The notes beneath the pieces were generated by a model that had not been told where the DNA came from, searched no databases, and saw only the letters and a program-made list of their open reading frames with translations. Shown here in pieces: positions 1 to 11,802 of a DNA stretch of 64,000 bases; position 1 is the stretch's first letter; each line of letters begins with the position of its first letter. The DNA is from Oreohelix idahoensis. Taxonomy: Eukaryota; Mollusca; Gastropoda; Stylommatophora; Oreohelicidae. The stretch lies in contig JAMPIV010022919.1 of assembly GCA_024509875.1 (NCBI GenBank), positions 62,001 to 126,000 of the forward strand, read 5' to 3'. The position numbers were made by a program, and so were the translations under genes.

Positions 1-1358
1 TAATTAAATAAGTATTGAAATCAGTAGTGTTTGATATGAAGATCCAAACGTTGTTATTTCCATGTGTGCATTTATGGTTTGTTCCATGTGACGAAGAATT
101 TCATTCCATAAGCGATATCTTGATATAAATCGTTCATAATGAAGACTGAGTTAATAGTTCTCATCTGTATTTCATGCAAGGATGAATAATTTGACAGAGT
201 TCATTCAGTCAAAACGATAAGTCCAAAGATGATGCGAATCTTCATTTTTGAGTGTATCATAATGAGTGAGAGATGAATGGACACAAACCAAAGTCCAAAC
301 GTTGATAATTGAAACCATGAAATAAGTCTCGTGGAACATCGTAACGTTTATGCGCAGAATGTAAACATACATAAGTTCATTGCAAGTTTCTTCGACGTGT
401 TATTCGTATGCCTCGAGTTCATGACACATCAGCCGTGTAACATGACGTAATACGGAAGCATTTAAAATGTACGTAGAGTTCAATCTCAATTTGATAGTAG
501 ATATTCATGGACACGAACATGGTCAACTGTTTTTGATTGAGTAAACGTTTGTCGTCCTTTAATGCATGAATTAGAATTTCTTTTCACTTGAAAATATCAT
601 CATCAACGAAGAGATACAAAGTAAGTTGAATGTCCAGACTTCTTGCGGATTTTAAACATAAAATTAGCTTGTTTGATGAAACTGGGATATTCAATATCAT
701 TGATTGTACCAACGTTACTTGAGGTACGAATTTCAGTATCATAAAGCGTTGTATGTCTCAGGAGAACTTGACGTCTAGAATTGTAGATTCTTAGAGTTCT
801 GCTCGTCTGGATCATAACATGTCATCTGTTGTCGATAATAAAGAGCAAGCCGTCATATTCTTCGATATTGAGTTGTCCCCAAACGATTACTTGAACTTGA
901 AATGATACCAATATCGAAGTCGAAATTGCCCGCATCTGAACGGAGAATAAATATTTGTGTAAAATTTAGTAACACATGTTGACCTCAGATTTAGGAGGTA
1001 TTTAATAGAAAAAAAATTCCCTAGATATTTAGTGGACGCGATGTTAGCTTATGCAGTCCCTGTCACTTTCATGGGCATGTCTTTTCTTAAGACAAATAGA
1101 TGATATACGAAACTTATGCTGCATTGGCTGAGCATAGTTAGAACAATCAACCACGTTACTGTCTATCGTAGGCATGGTAAAAATAACAAAGACGAAAAGA
1201 CAAAATGTTATCGTAGATAAGACAACACAAGTGTCACCTAATAGAAAAGCCTACAATAACTAAGCCATATAAGAATAAATGACCAATAAAGAAAAGAAAT
1301 GGTGACTGACAATGCTGAGTCATCAAAGAATATGATAACTAATCCTAATATCTATAGG
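1..1358. other. No gene recognised; possible decayed 3' part of element E1
   Basis: AT-rich sequence with only short open frames. On the minus strand, just past the RRM-like frame of element E1 (about 1190-1330), one frame reads a hydrophobic run of about 20 residues (FLFFIGHLFLYGLVIVGFSI) before a stop. A similar run follows the RRM-like domain of E2 near 32.0 kb. I could not identify an RT, an LTR boundary or a target duplication here. Confidence 0.3.
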
Positions 1359-1832
1359 CTAACATCTGCGCGAAGCAGAATCAGGTACCAATTGTAACTT
1401 AAGAGAATGGTGATGAAAGTAAACACCATTGTCACGCTCCATAACCAAATGAGCGTCTCTATTGTTACAGAAGGTAACCAACGCCTCCCTATTCTGACCA
1501 CTGAATGATGGCAGAAGACAAACAAACTTAACGCTTGCTGTATACTGAAAAAAATTGCCAATTGCCTGCCATTTAGTATCTTGTGGCAGATTGCGCACTA
1601 ACACAGTGCGAGAATATGCACTTTTCCCAATATATGTAGTATCATTGTCACGAAATTGTGAACAATGACGATATGTATATCTAGTCATATAAAAAGAATT
1701 AAATTTCCCCTTTACCATAGACGTTGTATTTTTATTGGATGATGTATCATCCTGACTGAACTTAGGATGATACCTATCAGTATCCAAGGTAGTAGGTTTC
1801 ATACATGTCGTATATGACTGCCTGATAGGCAA
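1359..1832 (-). CDS. RRM-like domain frame of LTR element E1
   Basis: A 157-residue open frame that overlaps the end of the E1 gag-protease frame by 34 bases in another frame, so it is probably the continuation of the same polyprotein after a frameshift. Its C-terminal half reads as an RNA-recognition motif: RNP2-like TVLVRNLP near residue 78, a helix (KWQAIGNFF), a strand (VKFVCLLP), RNP1-like REALVTFC near residue 115, a helix, and a last strand (LKLQLV). A second copy lies at 32940-33447. RRM folds are well known in ORF1 proteins of LINEs; I know of none as a standard domain in Ty3-type LTR elements. Domain assignment is by eye. Confidence 0.55.
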   Translation of the reverse strand: MPIRQSYTTCMKPTTLDTDRYHPKFSQDDTSSNKNTTSMVKGKFNSFYMTRYTYRHCSQFRDNDTTYIGKSAYSRTVLVRNLPQDTKWQAIGNFFQYTASVKFVCLLPSFSGQNREALVTFCNNRDAHLVMERDNGVYFHHHSLKLQLVPDSASRRC

Positions 1833-3775
1833 AAGTAATACCTTGCTGACAGATTTATGTGTCTTAATTTTATTATCAAAGTTGATTCCAACTCTAACAC
1901 ATTATTTTCATTAGGAAAATCTTTTCCCTTTTTCTCAACTTCAATAGTTTTCCTTGGATCAGTTTCAATCTGATCATGTCGCCAAGATTTATTCATTGCA
2001 TTTGCAGCATTATTCTGTTGAGGGAAGGTGTACTTGCCTCGAAATGATTTTCTAATCTGCACTGGAGATGTACAATTGACATTGGAGGAAGTCTCTACAG
2101 ATACCTCATAAGATGTACGCATCACAGTGTCAACTGGAGTGACAATTGGTGTGCATGTAGTGTCAATGTCACAACTTGGTATATCCCCTTTGATATTAAT
2201 ATCATTATTATTTTGCTGGAGAATCTCATCTTTCTCCTCTGTTTCAAAAATAGTACAAAGACCAAAATTAGAAACTGCTGTGCCGCACGTATTCAAATTA
2301 TTGGCACGTAATTGAGCCGTAGCAGCGACGGCGTTAGCATTGCCATAAAATTGCAAAATCTTCCTTTCCCATTCATTAATTTCTTCAGGAGTACAGTCTT
2401 TACTGCCGTGGATACGACCTACCATCACATCCGCTATAGGATTTTTCAACATACAGACCTTAATGTCACCTGTAAAAAATGGCGTGTTAACATAAATTAT
2501 TGCAATGGGGTAGTACTCAACAGTACCCCCAAAAGTAATACACCTGACGTATTCATTAGTAGCACAACTTGGGTGGACCAGTGACTGTCTGACTCCAATG
2601 GTAGTTGATCCCGAATCTCTCAAAATTGAGACTACTGTACCATTAAGTATTCCTCTATTGAAAATTAGGGTGCATGTGCCGTCGTTCGCCGAAAGACCAA
2701 CTTCTGGTGAACTGTGTCTGCAGTTCAGTACTGTCTCTTTGGCCTTCTGAAAAATAGCATTACAATCTTGGCAACTATTTGCCACATTATAATTAATAGC
2801 ACAACATGAAGACGAAGATTGTGACTGATTATTATTATCAGAAGCACTAGAGGTCATACCATCTGTGAGTGCCGCCCCTGCACTGTGCTCAAATTGTGAT
2901 GGTCTACGTGACTGAGACTGATGTCGGGGATGATCAACAGAATTATTTCGTTGTCTACCATTATAGTTATTGTTTTTAGATCTGTAATTATGATTATTAT
3001 TGTGCCACTTGTTATCATTGTTACTTGTATTACCATTAAATGGTTTATTCCAATTTGACTTTTGTTGATAATTATTGTTATGCCTGAACTGGGGTGACTG
3101 ATTTCTATATTGCTGCCTACCTCTGTTGAAATTACCATTATTGTTGTAATTATTTTGCCCCTGATAATAATTGTCATTATATCTTTTATTTGAAAATTTT
3201 CTATCAAGGCTTTGAGCTCTTGATCTGTCATACCCATGATATGACATATTGGAGGCAACTGGAAATGGTTCTCTTAATTGGGAATTAGATATATTAACAT
3301 TAGGGTGTGCCATACAATAATTTATTGCCATTTTTTCTAATTCCTCAATAGTGGGTGGTTTGCGCTCCTGTAAAAAAGAACAAAATGGTGCGCTAACAGA
3401 GGATAGAACCTTGTCCCTAAGTAATAAATCAACCAACTTATCGTATGATTTATCTACACCAGCAAGTTCAACCCATCTGTTGAATGTATTGCGTATATTC
3501 GCAATAAAACCTGTGAAATCTTTGTTTGATTCAGGCAAAAGAGTATTGAACTTCATCCTACAACTCTTCTCATCTAAATGAAATCGTTGTAATAACAACT
3601 TCTTAGCGGCATCATAATCGTTAATCATTGTAGGATCCATGTTCTGAGCTGCACTTGCAGGCTCACCATCTAAAAATTCCCTGAGTTTTAGTGACCGTGC
3701 ATGTTTATCTAATTTATTGACCTTGCACACATCCTCAAAGCGTAACAACCATGCTGATAAGTCATCAATATTCAA
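1799..3775 (-). CDS. Gag-protease of LTR element E1 (SCAN-like Gag, retropepsin)
   Basis: A 658-residue frame. The first ~170 residues form a SCAN-like Gag core (motifs RMKFNTLLP, FTGFIANIR, DLLLRDKVL). A long Asn/Gln/Arg-rich stretch follows, probably nucleic-acid binding, with no clear CCHC knuckle. A retropepsin-like protease follows at about residues 365-480, with active-site DSGSTT and a later VMVGRIHG flap/core strand. The C-terminal tail carries an FRGKYTFP motif that recurs in E2 just before its RRM. The frame has no true ATG at its 5' end: it is open upstream to an in-frame TAA at 3860-3862, beyond which the coiled-coil part continues. Structural protein and maturation protease of a mobile element, now decayed. 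Confidence 0.75.
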   Translation of the reverse strand: MNIDDLSAWLLRFEDVCKVNKLDKHARSLKLREFLDGEPASAAQNMDPTMINDYDAAKKLLLQRFHLDEKSCRMKFNTLLPESNKDFTGFIANIRNTFNRWVELAGVDKSYDKLVDLLLRDKVLSSVSAPFCSFLQERKPPTIEELEKMAINYCMAHPNVNISNSQLREPFPVASNMSYHGYDRSRAQSLDRKFSNKRYNDNYYQGQNNYNNNGNFNRGRQQYRNQSPQFRHNNNYQQKSNWNKPFNGNTSNNDNKWHNNNHNYRSKNNNYNGRQRNNSVDHPRHQSQSRRPSQFEHSAGAALTDGMTSSASDNNNQSQSSSSCCAINYNVANSCQDCNAIFQKAKETVLNCRHSSPEVGLSANDGTCTLIFNRGILNGTVVSILRDSGSTTIGVRQSLVHPSCATNEYVRCITFGGTVEYYPIAIIYVNTPFFTGDIKVCMLKNPIADVMVGRIHGSKDCTPEEINEWERKILQFYGNANAVAATAQLRANNLNTCGTAVSNFGLCTIFETEEKDEILQQNNNDINIKGDIPSCDIDTTCTPIVTPVDTVMRTSYEVSVETSSNVNCTSPVQIRKSFRGKYTFPQQNNAANAMNKSWRHDQIETDPRKTIEVEKKGKDFPNENNVLELESTLIIKLRHINLSARYYFCLSGSHIRHV

Positions 3776-4263
3776 TTTGAATGGTGGTAATTTGAAATGA
3801 TAATTGCTTTTAGTTTGGTTGGATGGAAAAGCATTCTGTGTATCAGTATTATTTATATTTTAAGCTACTTGACCTCTTAAGTTTAATTCAGCCATACGCA
3901 TTTGTATTAACTCTTTTCCTTGTTGTATTTTCCTTTCCTCAAATTCTCTTATTCTGTTTTCTTTATCAATTTCCACCCTTTCCTCTCTTGCCTTTCTTCT
4001 TTCTTCTTCTTGCTTTAATTCTTCTTTCTCTTGTTTAGCAATAGCTTTTTGTTTTTCTAATTTGGCCTCATGTTCAGCTTCCTCTTGTTTAGCAATAGCT
4101 TTTCTTTCATCTTCCTCTCTCTTTAATTCGGCCTTTCTATTAGCTTCTTTTTTCTCAAGTTCTTCTTGTTCTTGGCTAGTTCAGCCACCGCATAATCACG
4201 GAGTTCTGGTCCTTTGTAGCCAAAATCTTTTCCAATCTTAACAAACTGATCCAAAGTAAACAT
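3776..4263 (-). pseudogene. N-terminal module and coiled coil of E1 Gag (broken)
   Basis: Reading starts at ATG 4263 with a short helical module (MFTLDQFVKIGKDFGYKG) that matches the N-termini of the other Gag proteins in this window. A one-base shift near 4180 moves the reading into a second frame, a Lys/Glu-rich coiled coil (for example KREEDERKAIAKQEE). That frame runs to TAA at 3860-3862 and, past that stop, is in frame with the 1799-3775 reading. So E1 Gag has one frameshift and one stop between its start and its core. Confidence 0.65.
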
Positions 4264-6692
4264 TTTAATCTAATAATATATCTTTTTAGTCTAATATTAA
4301 TCTTATTCAACAATAAAATCCGTTTATCAGTTATATATGTGACTCTCTTAGTCAATCAACTTATATATATACAATAAAGAATGGTTACTCAATATAGCCA
4401 ATCAACCCTCTATCATGTTCCTTTACTACTAGTTGTAAGTTAACAAATTATTTTCACTCAATAAACTATATCAATATTACATACTCATACCAAAACACCT
4501 ATTAGTTATAAAACTTGTTAGTTTATAATGATGAAAATATTTCACGCATTCAATATCTTCACTTAATAATTGTAGGTATCATCTATCCCTTATTATTTTA
4601 TTCAGTCATTTATGCCTAATGGCCAATATAGTCCCTTGACTAGACTAATCAATAAATATACCCTCAATATTACCAAATTCAAGGTAAGATCTAATTTTAT
4701 TATTATTTATCAATATTTTATCATCACATGCCCTATGCAGCATGTGAAAACAATAGTGACTTGGACTACTAGTGCAAATTGATACAGTCCTAGTCATCAA
4801 GTATTTTATTTGTCAAAATTAATCAAATGTTTTATATTATTATTATCTTATAATTATTTTATCTTATGATCATATTAATATCAATTATGAATTAATAAAT
4901 ACAAGAGGAACAATAAATTAAAGTTTTACAAGACGAAATGACTCCACAATTGACAATTTACAACCATAAAATGATTCCATGAACGAAATAGGAATCGGAA
5001 GTAGTATAAGGTTAAACTGAAATTAGGTCGAATCACATACACTAAAAACGATGACGTCACAATGGACTCATAGACGAACGTTAAAATATATATTCATAAA
5101 TAAAAGATAGTCAGGTTAGAATTAACAATTGATAGCACGAACAAATGACAAAACTGAATAAAATGAAAACTTATTACAGAAAAAATACCCCAAATATAAC
5201 GTAACTTTACACTTAAAACACCTAAGATCGAATAAATTCAGAAGCAAACGCAGTCTGCCGTTGGCAAATCTCAACGGATGCTTTGCAAATGGAATTACTC
5301 GACTAATGCCCTTTTAGACCGGTTTCAGATCCACTGACCTGCCGAAGCGGTATTAGCTGATCTGAAACTCCCTTTTCCAACCGCCCGCTAAGTTGAACAA
5401 AACAACATATGTGCATATATAAAAACATTTAACATTTAAAAGATAGCATCAAAAACATGCCTGTGAATGGGCAACATGGACTAACGTTGCGTAAATTACA
5501 AAAAAGTACTTAGCTTTTGAGTAGCGACAATCTCCGACAGTGTGAACATGCGCCAACGGACTTTGTAAGTGGGGTGTAGTACTGATAAGTCCGTGATATA
5601 AATTCTTTGGTCGGTTGAGGCATTTTGAACATTTTCAATGTCGCTGTCTTGTTGAGCAAAAGTTAACAACGGTTGTCCTTTGTCGTCAAGGTTGTGACGT
5701 CAGTTACGTCATTAGTACGCATGCATATGGAATTTCCATGTCGATCGAAAGGAAAGTTTGAAAACACGATATTCTTGATCGTTGAATAATATCTTTAAAG
5801 TGAAATAGTTATTTCACAAACACACTTGCACACCATCTGTTGAAGCGGGTTCTTTCTTTATCCTTATTGAGGGTCAAGGATTTAGGTTGTCTTTAAATCG
5901 GTTAGCGTAATGAATGGCCTCGTCTTTGTTCCTCATGAACTTCAACTAATTAGTGTTAAGATTAATGTCCTTCATAAAGAAGAGCAAATCGTGCATTTTT
6001 ATATTATTAAAATGTGGCTTAATATTCCAGCCAACTTCCAACTTGATAGATCAAATAAACTCCTTGTGTTGAGTCCAACGAGCATAGATTTAATACATTA
6101 TACGAATACATCACAGTTAATTCATAAACAGTTCATTGCATTGCAGGAATCATCTTATTATTCATATCTATACAGTGCAGTCCGTTCCAGTCATATAGAT
6201 TAATTCTTAGCGTTGTCAACAAAACGTAGTAGGTTGTATATATGCGTGGCTGCTATGCAGTCCACCAATAATGATACCAACTAGTTTGTGAGAACGAATC
6301 ATAAAAATATCAATACTCCCTGAGTTCCTGACTCAAATAAACAATGGTTGTAATTAACCATTCCTGATCCATCGTTTTATCAAACATTATTATGGCTGAC
6401 CATCAAGCCAATATCAAAGAAATACTTCTGCACTTCATACTAAAAAGCGGGAGTGAATCAAACGCATCTGACTTGCTTGAAGTTCAGATTCAAAAGGGTG
6501 AACCAAATTCGTAGTCAAGCGTGACCATATCAACCCTACCACGTCACAATCGAACCGTGCGATTGCGTTAAAAAAAAAAACCATGAAACATAAAAAACAT
6601 TCTATATTTAAAAACCTCTCAACCTCTAATGCGTACTTTAAACGCGATAACAAATATAGCAGACGACATCTTTAAAACATGTCGTAACAGTA
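4264..6692. other. Leader/5' LTR region of E1, unresolved, then unannotated sequence
   Basis: Upstream of the E1 Gag start, AT-rich with no convincing gene. It must hold the E1 leader and 5' LTR if they survive, but I found no repeated partner in the window, so no LTR boundary can be drawn. A GC-richer patch at about 5250-5400 may be the junction. Short frames on both strands show no recognisable domain. Confidence 0.3.
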
Positions 6693-8408
6693 ATGCACCA
6701 CTCATTATCTTCCAACGCTTCATTTACTTGTACAGACTTCAGCAATCACTTTCAAGCAGAAATAAGCAGTCTGAAATCCACAATACCACATTCCCCTAGT
6801 GACTTAGACCAGCTTTCAGCATTCTGTGAGAAGAAATGTACAAACTCATTTCCACCCGACATTCCTTTTATGACAGTTAATGAAGTGTATAACTATCTTC
6901 ATGCCTTAAAGATAATAGCTCATCAGGACTTGACGGAATTAGTAATCGAATACTGCGTTATGCTGCACCTGCTATTAGTGATTCACTAACTTATATATAA
7001 AATCAATGTATCGCCAAATGTTATTTTCCTTCGGCCTTTAAGATCGTCAAAGTATATCCTCTCTTCAAACCTGGTTCGTCAGATAACAGTAACCTTGGTA
7101 ACTATAGACCAATTTCTCTTTTACCATCGCTATCTAAACCACTAGAAAAACACATAAATAAAACAACACTACAGTACCTAGTTAGCAATGACTTGCTAAT
7201 TGACAGTCAGTCAGGGTTTAGACAAAAGCATTCATGCCACACAGCTCTAACTAAGATGATAGACAACTTGCACCTAAACATCAATAAATAACATATGCGG
7301 AGCAATCTTTATAGACTTTAGGAAAGCATTTGATATGTTAGATCACGCTGTTTTAATAAGGAAATTAGAAACAATGAAAGTTAACTTTAAACTAGTGACA
7401 TTACTTAAATCATTCCTGTCCGACAGACAGCAAGTAGTGTGGTACAATAACTCATTGTCAAACCCAACTATTATTGACACCGGTGTTCCTCAGGGTTCTA
7501 TTCTCGGCACTCTACTTTTTTCCATTTACATAAATGACCTTCCACTACACATCAAATACTCATCCTGCGACCTATTTGCCGATGACTGTACCATTTATAC
7601 TAGTGATAAAAGTTGCAACACGCTAGAAATATTATTACAAAGCGACACAGACAATCTTATTAAGTGGAGCAATGAAAACTGCATGCAAATAAATATCATT
7701 AAAACAAAATGTATGATAATATCATCTAGACAAAAATTAAAAAACTCACTGAAAACAACACGTCAGCTGTACATTGGAACCTCTTTAATTGAAAATGTCA
7801 ATGAAAATAAAACAATAGGACTCATAATTGACCAACATTTAAGTTGGAATTCGCATGTACAAGCACTAACCAAACAAACGGCACAAAAAGTTTACCAGTT
7901 AGCTAAAATCAAACATTTCCTAGATGAGGAGACTTGAAAAATGTTCTATACATCCCAAATACAAGCACATCTAGACTATTGTTCCACAATTTGGGATGGC
8001 TGCTCCATGTCCAACACTAAAAGACTATATTCATTACAAAAACGTGCAGTGCACCTAGTTTCAGACAAAAACCTCACACAATGTGTAGACCCATATACAT
8101 ATCATAACATATTACCACTAAGAAAGCACTTTCTCTTCAACAAAGCCAAATTTATTCACAAAATCTTATCACAGAATGCTCCAAAGCATTTGTGGCCTAT
8201 TTTAAAATACAGCGGAAGACGCAGTCACCGCTTAAATAAATTACACATGCCCAAGCCTAGACTCGACTTATTCAAGAAAATTTTAGCTTTTTCTGCTGCT
8301 CATCTGTGGAATAATCTTCCACGCGACCTAAAAAACACGCTTAGTCCATATTCATTCAATCAGAGACTTTTCAAATACATCATGAGTGCAGATTATATAC
8401 CACCCTAA
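6693..8408 (+). pseudogene. Decayed jockey/CR1-like LINE reverse transcriptase
   Basis: Pieces of one RT are readable over several frames. The linker and fingers lie at 6693-6930. NYRPISLLP and QSGFRQKHS follow at about 7080-7240 in another frame, then IFIDFRKAFD near 7310. The palm is at 7335-7937 with GVPQGSILG and the catalytic FADD. The thumb and C-terminal part run over 7941-8408 and end at a TAA. At least three frame changes or stops separate the pieces, including a TGA at 7935-7937. No endonuclease is readable upstream, so the copy looks 5'-truncated. RT motifs place it with jockey/CR1-like LINEs. It sits on the strand opposite the SNX16-like gene. Confidence 0.75.
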
Positions 8409-9380
8409 TTTAGTTATGTTCTTAAATAATTATGTAACATCATATGTAGCCTAGGTTTCAAAGATAATTTTGTCCTGTTTAGTATTAATTATGATAAGGT
8501 ACTGTAAATCTGTGTAACTGTTATTGTACTGTTACAATGTTGGGATTTTATTTTATTTTGTTATTTTATTATTTAAGTAATATTTAAGATGCTTGTGAGA
8601 ATTAATGGATTCAGTATGGAAGACGAGAGAAAGGAAGGGCAGAATATTAGACGGGCCTGCGTGCCCAATTCTAAACCCTTTGAAAATAATGTTCGTTCGT
8701 TCTATCTCTGGCCTGTGTTGTGTGTGTTTTGAATACTGCGCTGCCTCTTCTTATAGGGTAGCAGCGAGCGTATCAGAGAGCAAGGTCGATAGGTTAGTCT
8801 CAGCCCCCTTGGTTTTCATAGTTCCGAGTGAAACTGTGTGAGCTACCATCCAAACCTCCCCTCCATACATTTAACCACGTTTATCCATAACCTTCTGATA
8901 TACCTCCTTTTATTTCCCAGACAGTGAGCTTTCTTTCCGTATGCATTAGGCTGTAATTGGTTCTGATATATAATATTTACACATTTTTAAAGTCTATCGA
9001 ATCGGTAGTGTTCGATGTGCTGGCTCAGTCAATCTCAATTTTCTCCATAAGTACTTTTTCCATCCACTATTCCTTAGAAATGCATATTCCTGGATTTATC
9101 CTTCGACAAACTAATCAACTTCTATCACTTTCTGATAATGCATTTGCCTATACTAACTATAAATCATTCCAGAATTTCGTACACTTCTGTCACCATGTTA
9201 AAACGCCATAACTTTATCGATCGGCCGCTGCAGACTCTTGTCTTTTGATTGGGTCACCCAATTCGTCTCTACTTCATTCATTAACAAGTCATGTGTATAC
9301 AAATTATGCTACAGATGGTGACAAATTTGATGATGACTGATATCAAAATGATGATGACAATGATGACGGTACTATCTAGA
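8409..9380. other. No gene seen
   Basis: LINE 3' flank and intergenic or intronic sequence. Short open frames (for example 8605-8841, 8957-9211) show no domain and no splice context. An AT-rich tail at 8410-8600 is the likely 3' untranslated part of the preceding LINE. Confidence 0.4.
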
Positions 9381-9530
9381 GTCATGATAATGACAGTAAT
9401 CATGATCTGGTCATGATGAGGAATTATCAGGATGATGATGAAGAAGAAGGTCATGATAATGACAGTAATGATGATCTGGTCATGATGAGGAATTATCAGG
9501 ATGATGATGAAGAAGAAGGTCATGACAATG
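9381..9530 (+). repeat. 69-bp tandem repeat, about 2.2 copies
   Basis: GGTCATGATGAGGAATTATC recurs at 9409 and 9478 (period 69), preceded by a partial unit from 9381. The unit is rich in GAT/GAA triplets. The open frame across it is a by-product of the repeat. Confidence 0.85.
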
Positions 9531-9907
9531 AGTGGTGACAACAATAATGGTCATAGCAATAACAAAGATAATGATAACAGTGATGGTTAATTGTGAGCAA
9601 GGAGGAGTGGGTTCAATTACCAGCACAGGCAGTGCACGAAAAACATCAGGAAAATGACAATTGCACCACTCTTACTCACTCTGTTTTCCTCAAGACTGTC
9701 ATGAGGTCCTGGAGGGTCATCAAAACAAAAGAAGTCTCTAACTGGTTTGCTGTATCACACAAAAAGAAAGGACATTCAATTAATAAAAACTGTTTTTATT
9801 GGATAATGGTGCGTTATGGTAACATCAGTAGCACGGTACATCTGATTTTTTTTTTTTAAACAAAATAATCTTTAATGTACTAAACAAAAACTATTATTAT
9901 GAGATGT

Positions 9908-10036
9908 TTATCTTTGAGTGTGTGCATGTGTCTTTGAGTACAATGCCTGGTGACACAGGTTATCCAAGTATCTCCGCAGTGTCTTATACCCAGTGATGTT
10001 TATCAGTTCCATTTTTGACATCTCTGCATGCCAAAC
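9908..10036 (-). CDS. Candidate 3'-terminal exon, function unknown
   Basis: On the minus strand a pyrimidine-rich tract ending TTTTGTTAG is followed by a 42-codon open frame (starts VWHAEMSKMELINITGY) and a TAA at 9908-9910. An ATTAAA poly(A)-type signal lies at 9871-9876 and an A-rich run follows. This looks like a last coding exon. It lies downstream of the SNX16-like exons on the same strand. Joined straight to the 12514-12662 exon, however, the phase is wrong, so either another exon lies between or it belongs to something else. I do not recognise the peptide. Confidence 0.3.
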   Translation of the reverse strand, partial: VWHAEMSKMELINITGYKTLRRYLDNLCHQALYSKTHAHTQR

Positions 10037-10243
10037 CTAACAAAACCAAATAAAAATAATATTAAGGGGGAGGGGTGTAAAGGCCTGGTGTTTCCAGTTA
10101 TATAACTGATTTTAATAGATATTTAATTGACTTTCACTTGTCAAAAGTCATATGTATTGTAAGAACAGCATCAGACCTTCACATTCCCAATTACTATATA
10201 TTAATCGATCAGTGTTAAATAACTGGCAGATGGCAAAATAACA
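10037..10243. other. Probable intron sequence, nothing recognised
   Basis: AT-rich stretch without domain-like frames, between the candidate terminal exon and a LINE remnant. Confidence 0.3.
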
Positions 10244-10498
10244 GTTGGGCGACAGCAGCTGAGATTCAAAGATGTGTGCAAGAGTGACATGATGGCACTG
10301 GACATCAATCCAGCAACCTGGGAGGATGAAGCTGCCGATCGCACCAAGTGGTGATGCTATCTATGGCACCACCTCAGATTGGGTGAAAAGAAGCTCACAC
10401 ATCAAGCAGAAGAGAGGAGAAAATGTCGAAAGGAACACCAGGAAGATAAGCAGCTGAGGGCTGTTACCTCAGGTGCACATTACCATAGTCAGTTATGA
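10244..10498 (+). pseudogene. LINE RT C-terminal fragment
   Basis: The plus strand encodes a C-terminal tail typical of LINE endonuclease/RT proteins. VGRQQLRFKDV, LDINPATWEDEAADR and a basic Arg/Lys-rich end are readable, with one internal TGA after the RTKW codons and a final TGA at 10496-10498. No RT core is present, so this is a 5'-truncated relic. This tail (x-LRFKDV-x-K-x-D-x-x-ALxI) is well known from LINE polyproteins; the exact clade cannot be set from it. Confidence 0.6.
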
Positions 10499-10670
10499 CT
10501 GAAGGGGCTATTATTATTATTATCTTGTTAAATACTGTTTGACTATATTATGCAGTTTCCTAGGTCTGTCTATTTGTTATCTGTCTATTTTTCCTTCAAT
10601 ATTTTCTGTTGTCACAATATATTCCAGCTTTCTTCTTCTCATAAGATGCAAATCCAGAGTAAAAGGATTG

Positions 10671-10766
10671 CTTCCTTCTGATGTGTGTAACAAGCTTCCT
10701 TCTGATGTGTGTAACAAGCTTCCTTCTGATGTGTGTAACAAGCTTCCTTCTGATGTGTGTAACAAG
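10671..10766 (+). repeat. 24-bp tandem repeat, 4 copies
   Basis: CTTCCTTCTGATGTGTGTAA followed by CAAG is repeated four times without a change, with a partial fifth copy. The period is a multiple of three, so several frames stay open across it (for example LPSDVCNK four times). That explains the open frames here without implying a gene. Confidence 0.9.
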
Positions 10767-11141
10767 CTTCCTTTGCACACTGGCTTCTTTCAGGACATCC
10801 TCATTATTCTTTATAGTTGCCTATGGTTTTCTTAAGATGCTTCTGTAAAACCACATCTCTAGGGCCTCCAGGGCTTTTCTTGCTTGTTTACTAATTGCTC
10901 ATAACTCACTTCGATATGTCAGGACTGGCTCTGAAGAACTCTTTCTTGCTTCCACTGACAAAGAGTTGTTGCATAAAATACTTCTAATGTTTTGGAACAC
11001 TGCTATTTCCTGTATTTCTTGACATGAACAATGACACACTTGCATGTAATCATATAACACAAAGTTGTCTATGACACAATCCACCACACTAGCATGCAAC
11101 AAATGTAAAATTGCAGTACTGAATGACTCAATTCAAATACT

Positions 11142-11385
11142 CTTACTTACTTAGTCATTCCTCTTCCACCGTGGGGTACAGAGGTCCACCAGAGACAGCA
11201 TCACACCATCCCATCAGCCATCTTCCTCCCGGTCCATCCCCCATTCCAGTCCTCAGTATCCCAGAGATTGCCCAATGCTGTCCTCTCAGCGATCTATGGG
11301 TCATCCTGGAGGTCTAGGTCCTTGGCCCCTAGCTTCCCACAACTGTCAAGGTAGCTGATCTTCTCCTATTCTATAGTCATGGATA
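11142..11385 (-). mobile_element. RTE-1 3' end fragment (LINE)
   Basis: Matches, with divergence, the 3' end of the full-length RTE-1 copy at 40931-44091. It begins with the same CTTA repeat (the TAAG tail on the minus strand). The C-terminal codons of the RT frame follow, ending near 11385. Only about 250 bp remain, a typical 5'-truncated LINE insertion. It lies in the presumed intron region of the SNX16-like gene. Confidence 0.7.
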
Positions 11386-11663
11386 TTCATGGTGTACAAT
11401 CCCCAGTACTTTTATGCAGCAATAGGACAAACTTGTACGAATATCCAAATGTTGATAACCAAAAATGTACTAACAGTACATTCATAAACCCTGTTATTAT
11501 CTGTAATTACAGCAACTCTAGCAACTTATGTGGCATACATCAAGCATACTTAAAAATGCAAGAACCACTAAGCATACACATGATTACACTATCACTTTGA
11601 TAACTCTTGACATTCTAGAACCACATTGTTCTGACAATGTCAATTACTTCTGCTGCTCGTATA

Positions 11664-11795
11664 AGGTCAAGGTAATCCCATAGCAGAAACTGTCATAAGG
11701 TAATGAAGTATTAGAGGCTTCACTATATTAGGTCAAGGTAATCCCATAGCAGAAACTGTCATAAGGTAATGAAGTATTAGAGGCTTCACTACATT
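11664..11795 (+). repeat. 66-bp direct duplication
   Basis: AGGTCAAGGTAATCCCATAG begins at 11664 and again at 11730. The two 66-bp units differ by one base near the end (TATATT versus TACATT). A simple tandem duplication. Confidence 0.9.
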
Positions 11796-11802
11796 AGGTC
11801 CA

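Noticed and set aside
1..600. RT or RNase H remnant of E1
   Set aside because: Some frames hint at it (for example near 900 minus), but no motif is clear enough to call.
3823..4038. Very hydrophobic plus-strand frame, like a membrane protein
   Set aside because: It is the antisense of the Glu/Lys coiled coil of E1 Gag, which always gives Leu/Phe/Ser-rich frames.
9281..9544. 87-codon minus-strand frame rich in Ile
   Set aside because: Created by the 69-bp GAT-rich tandem repeat.
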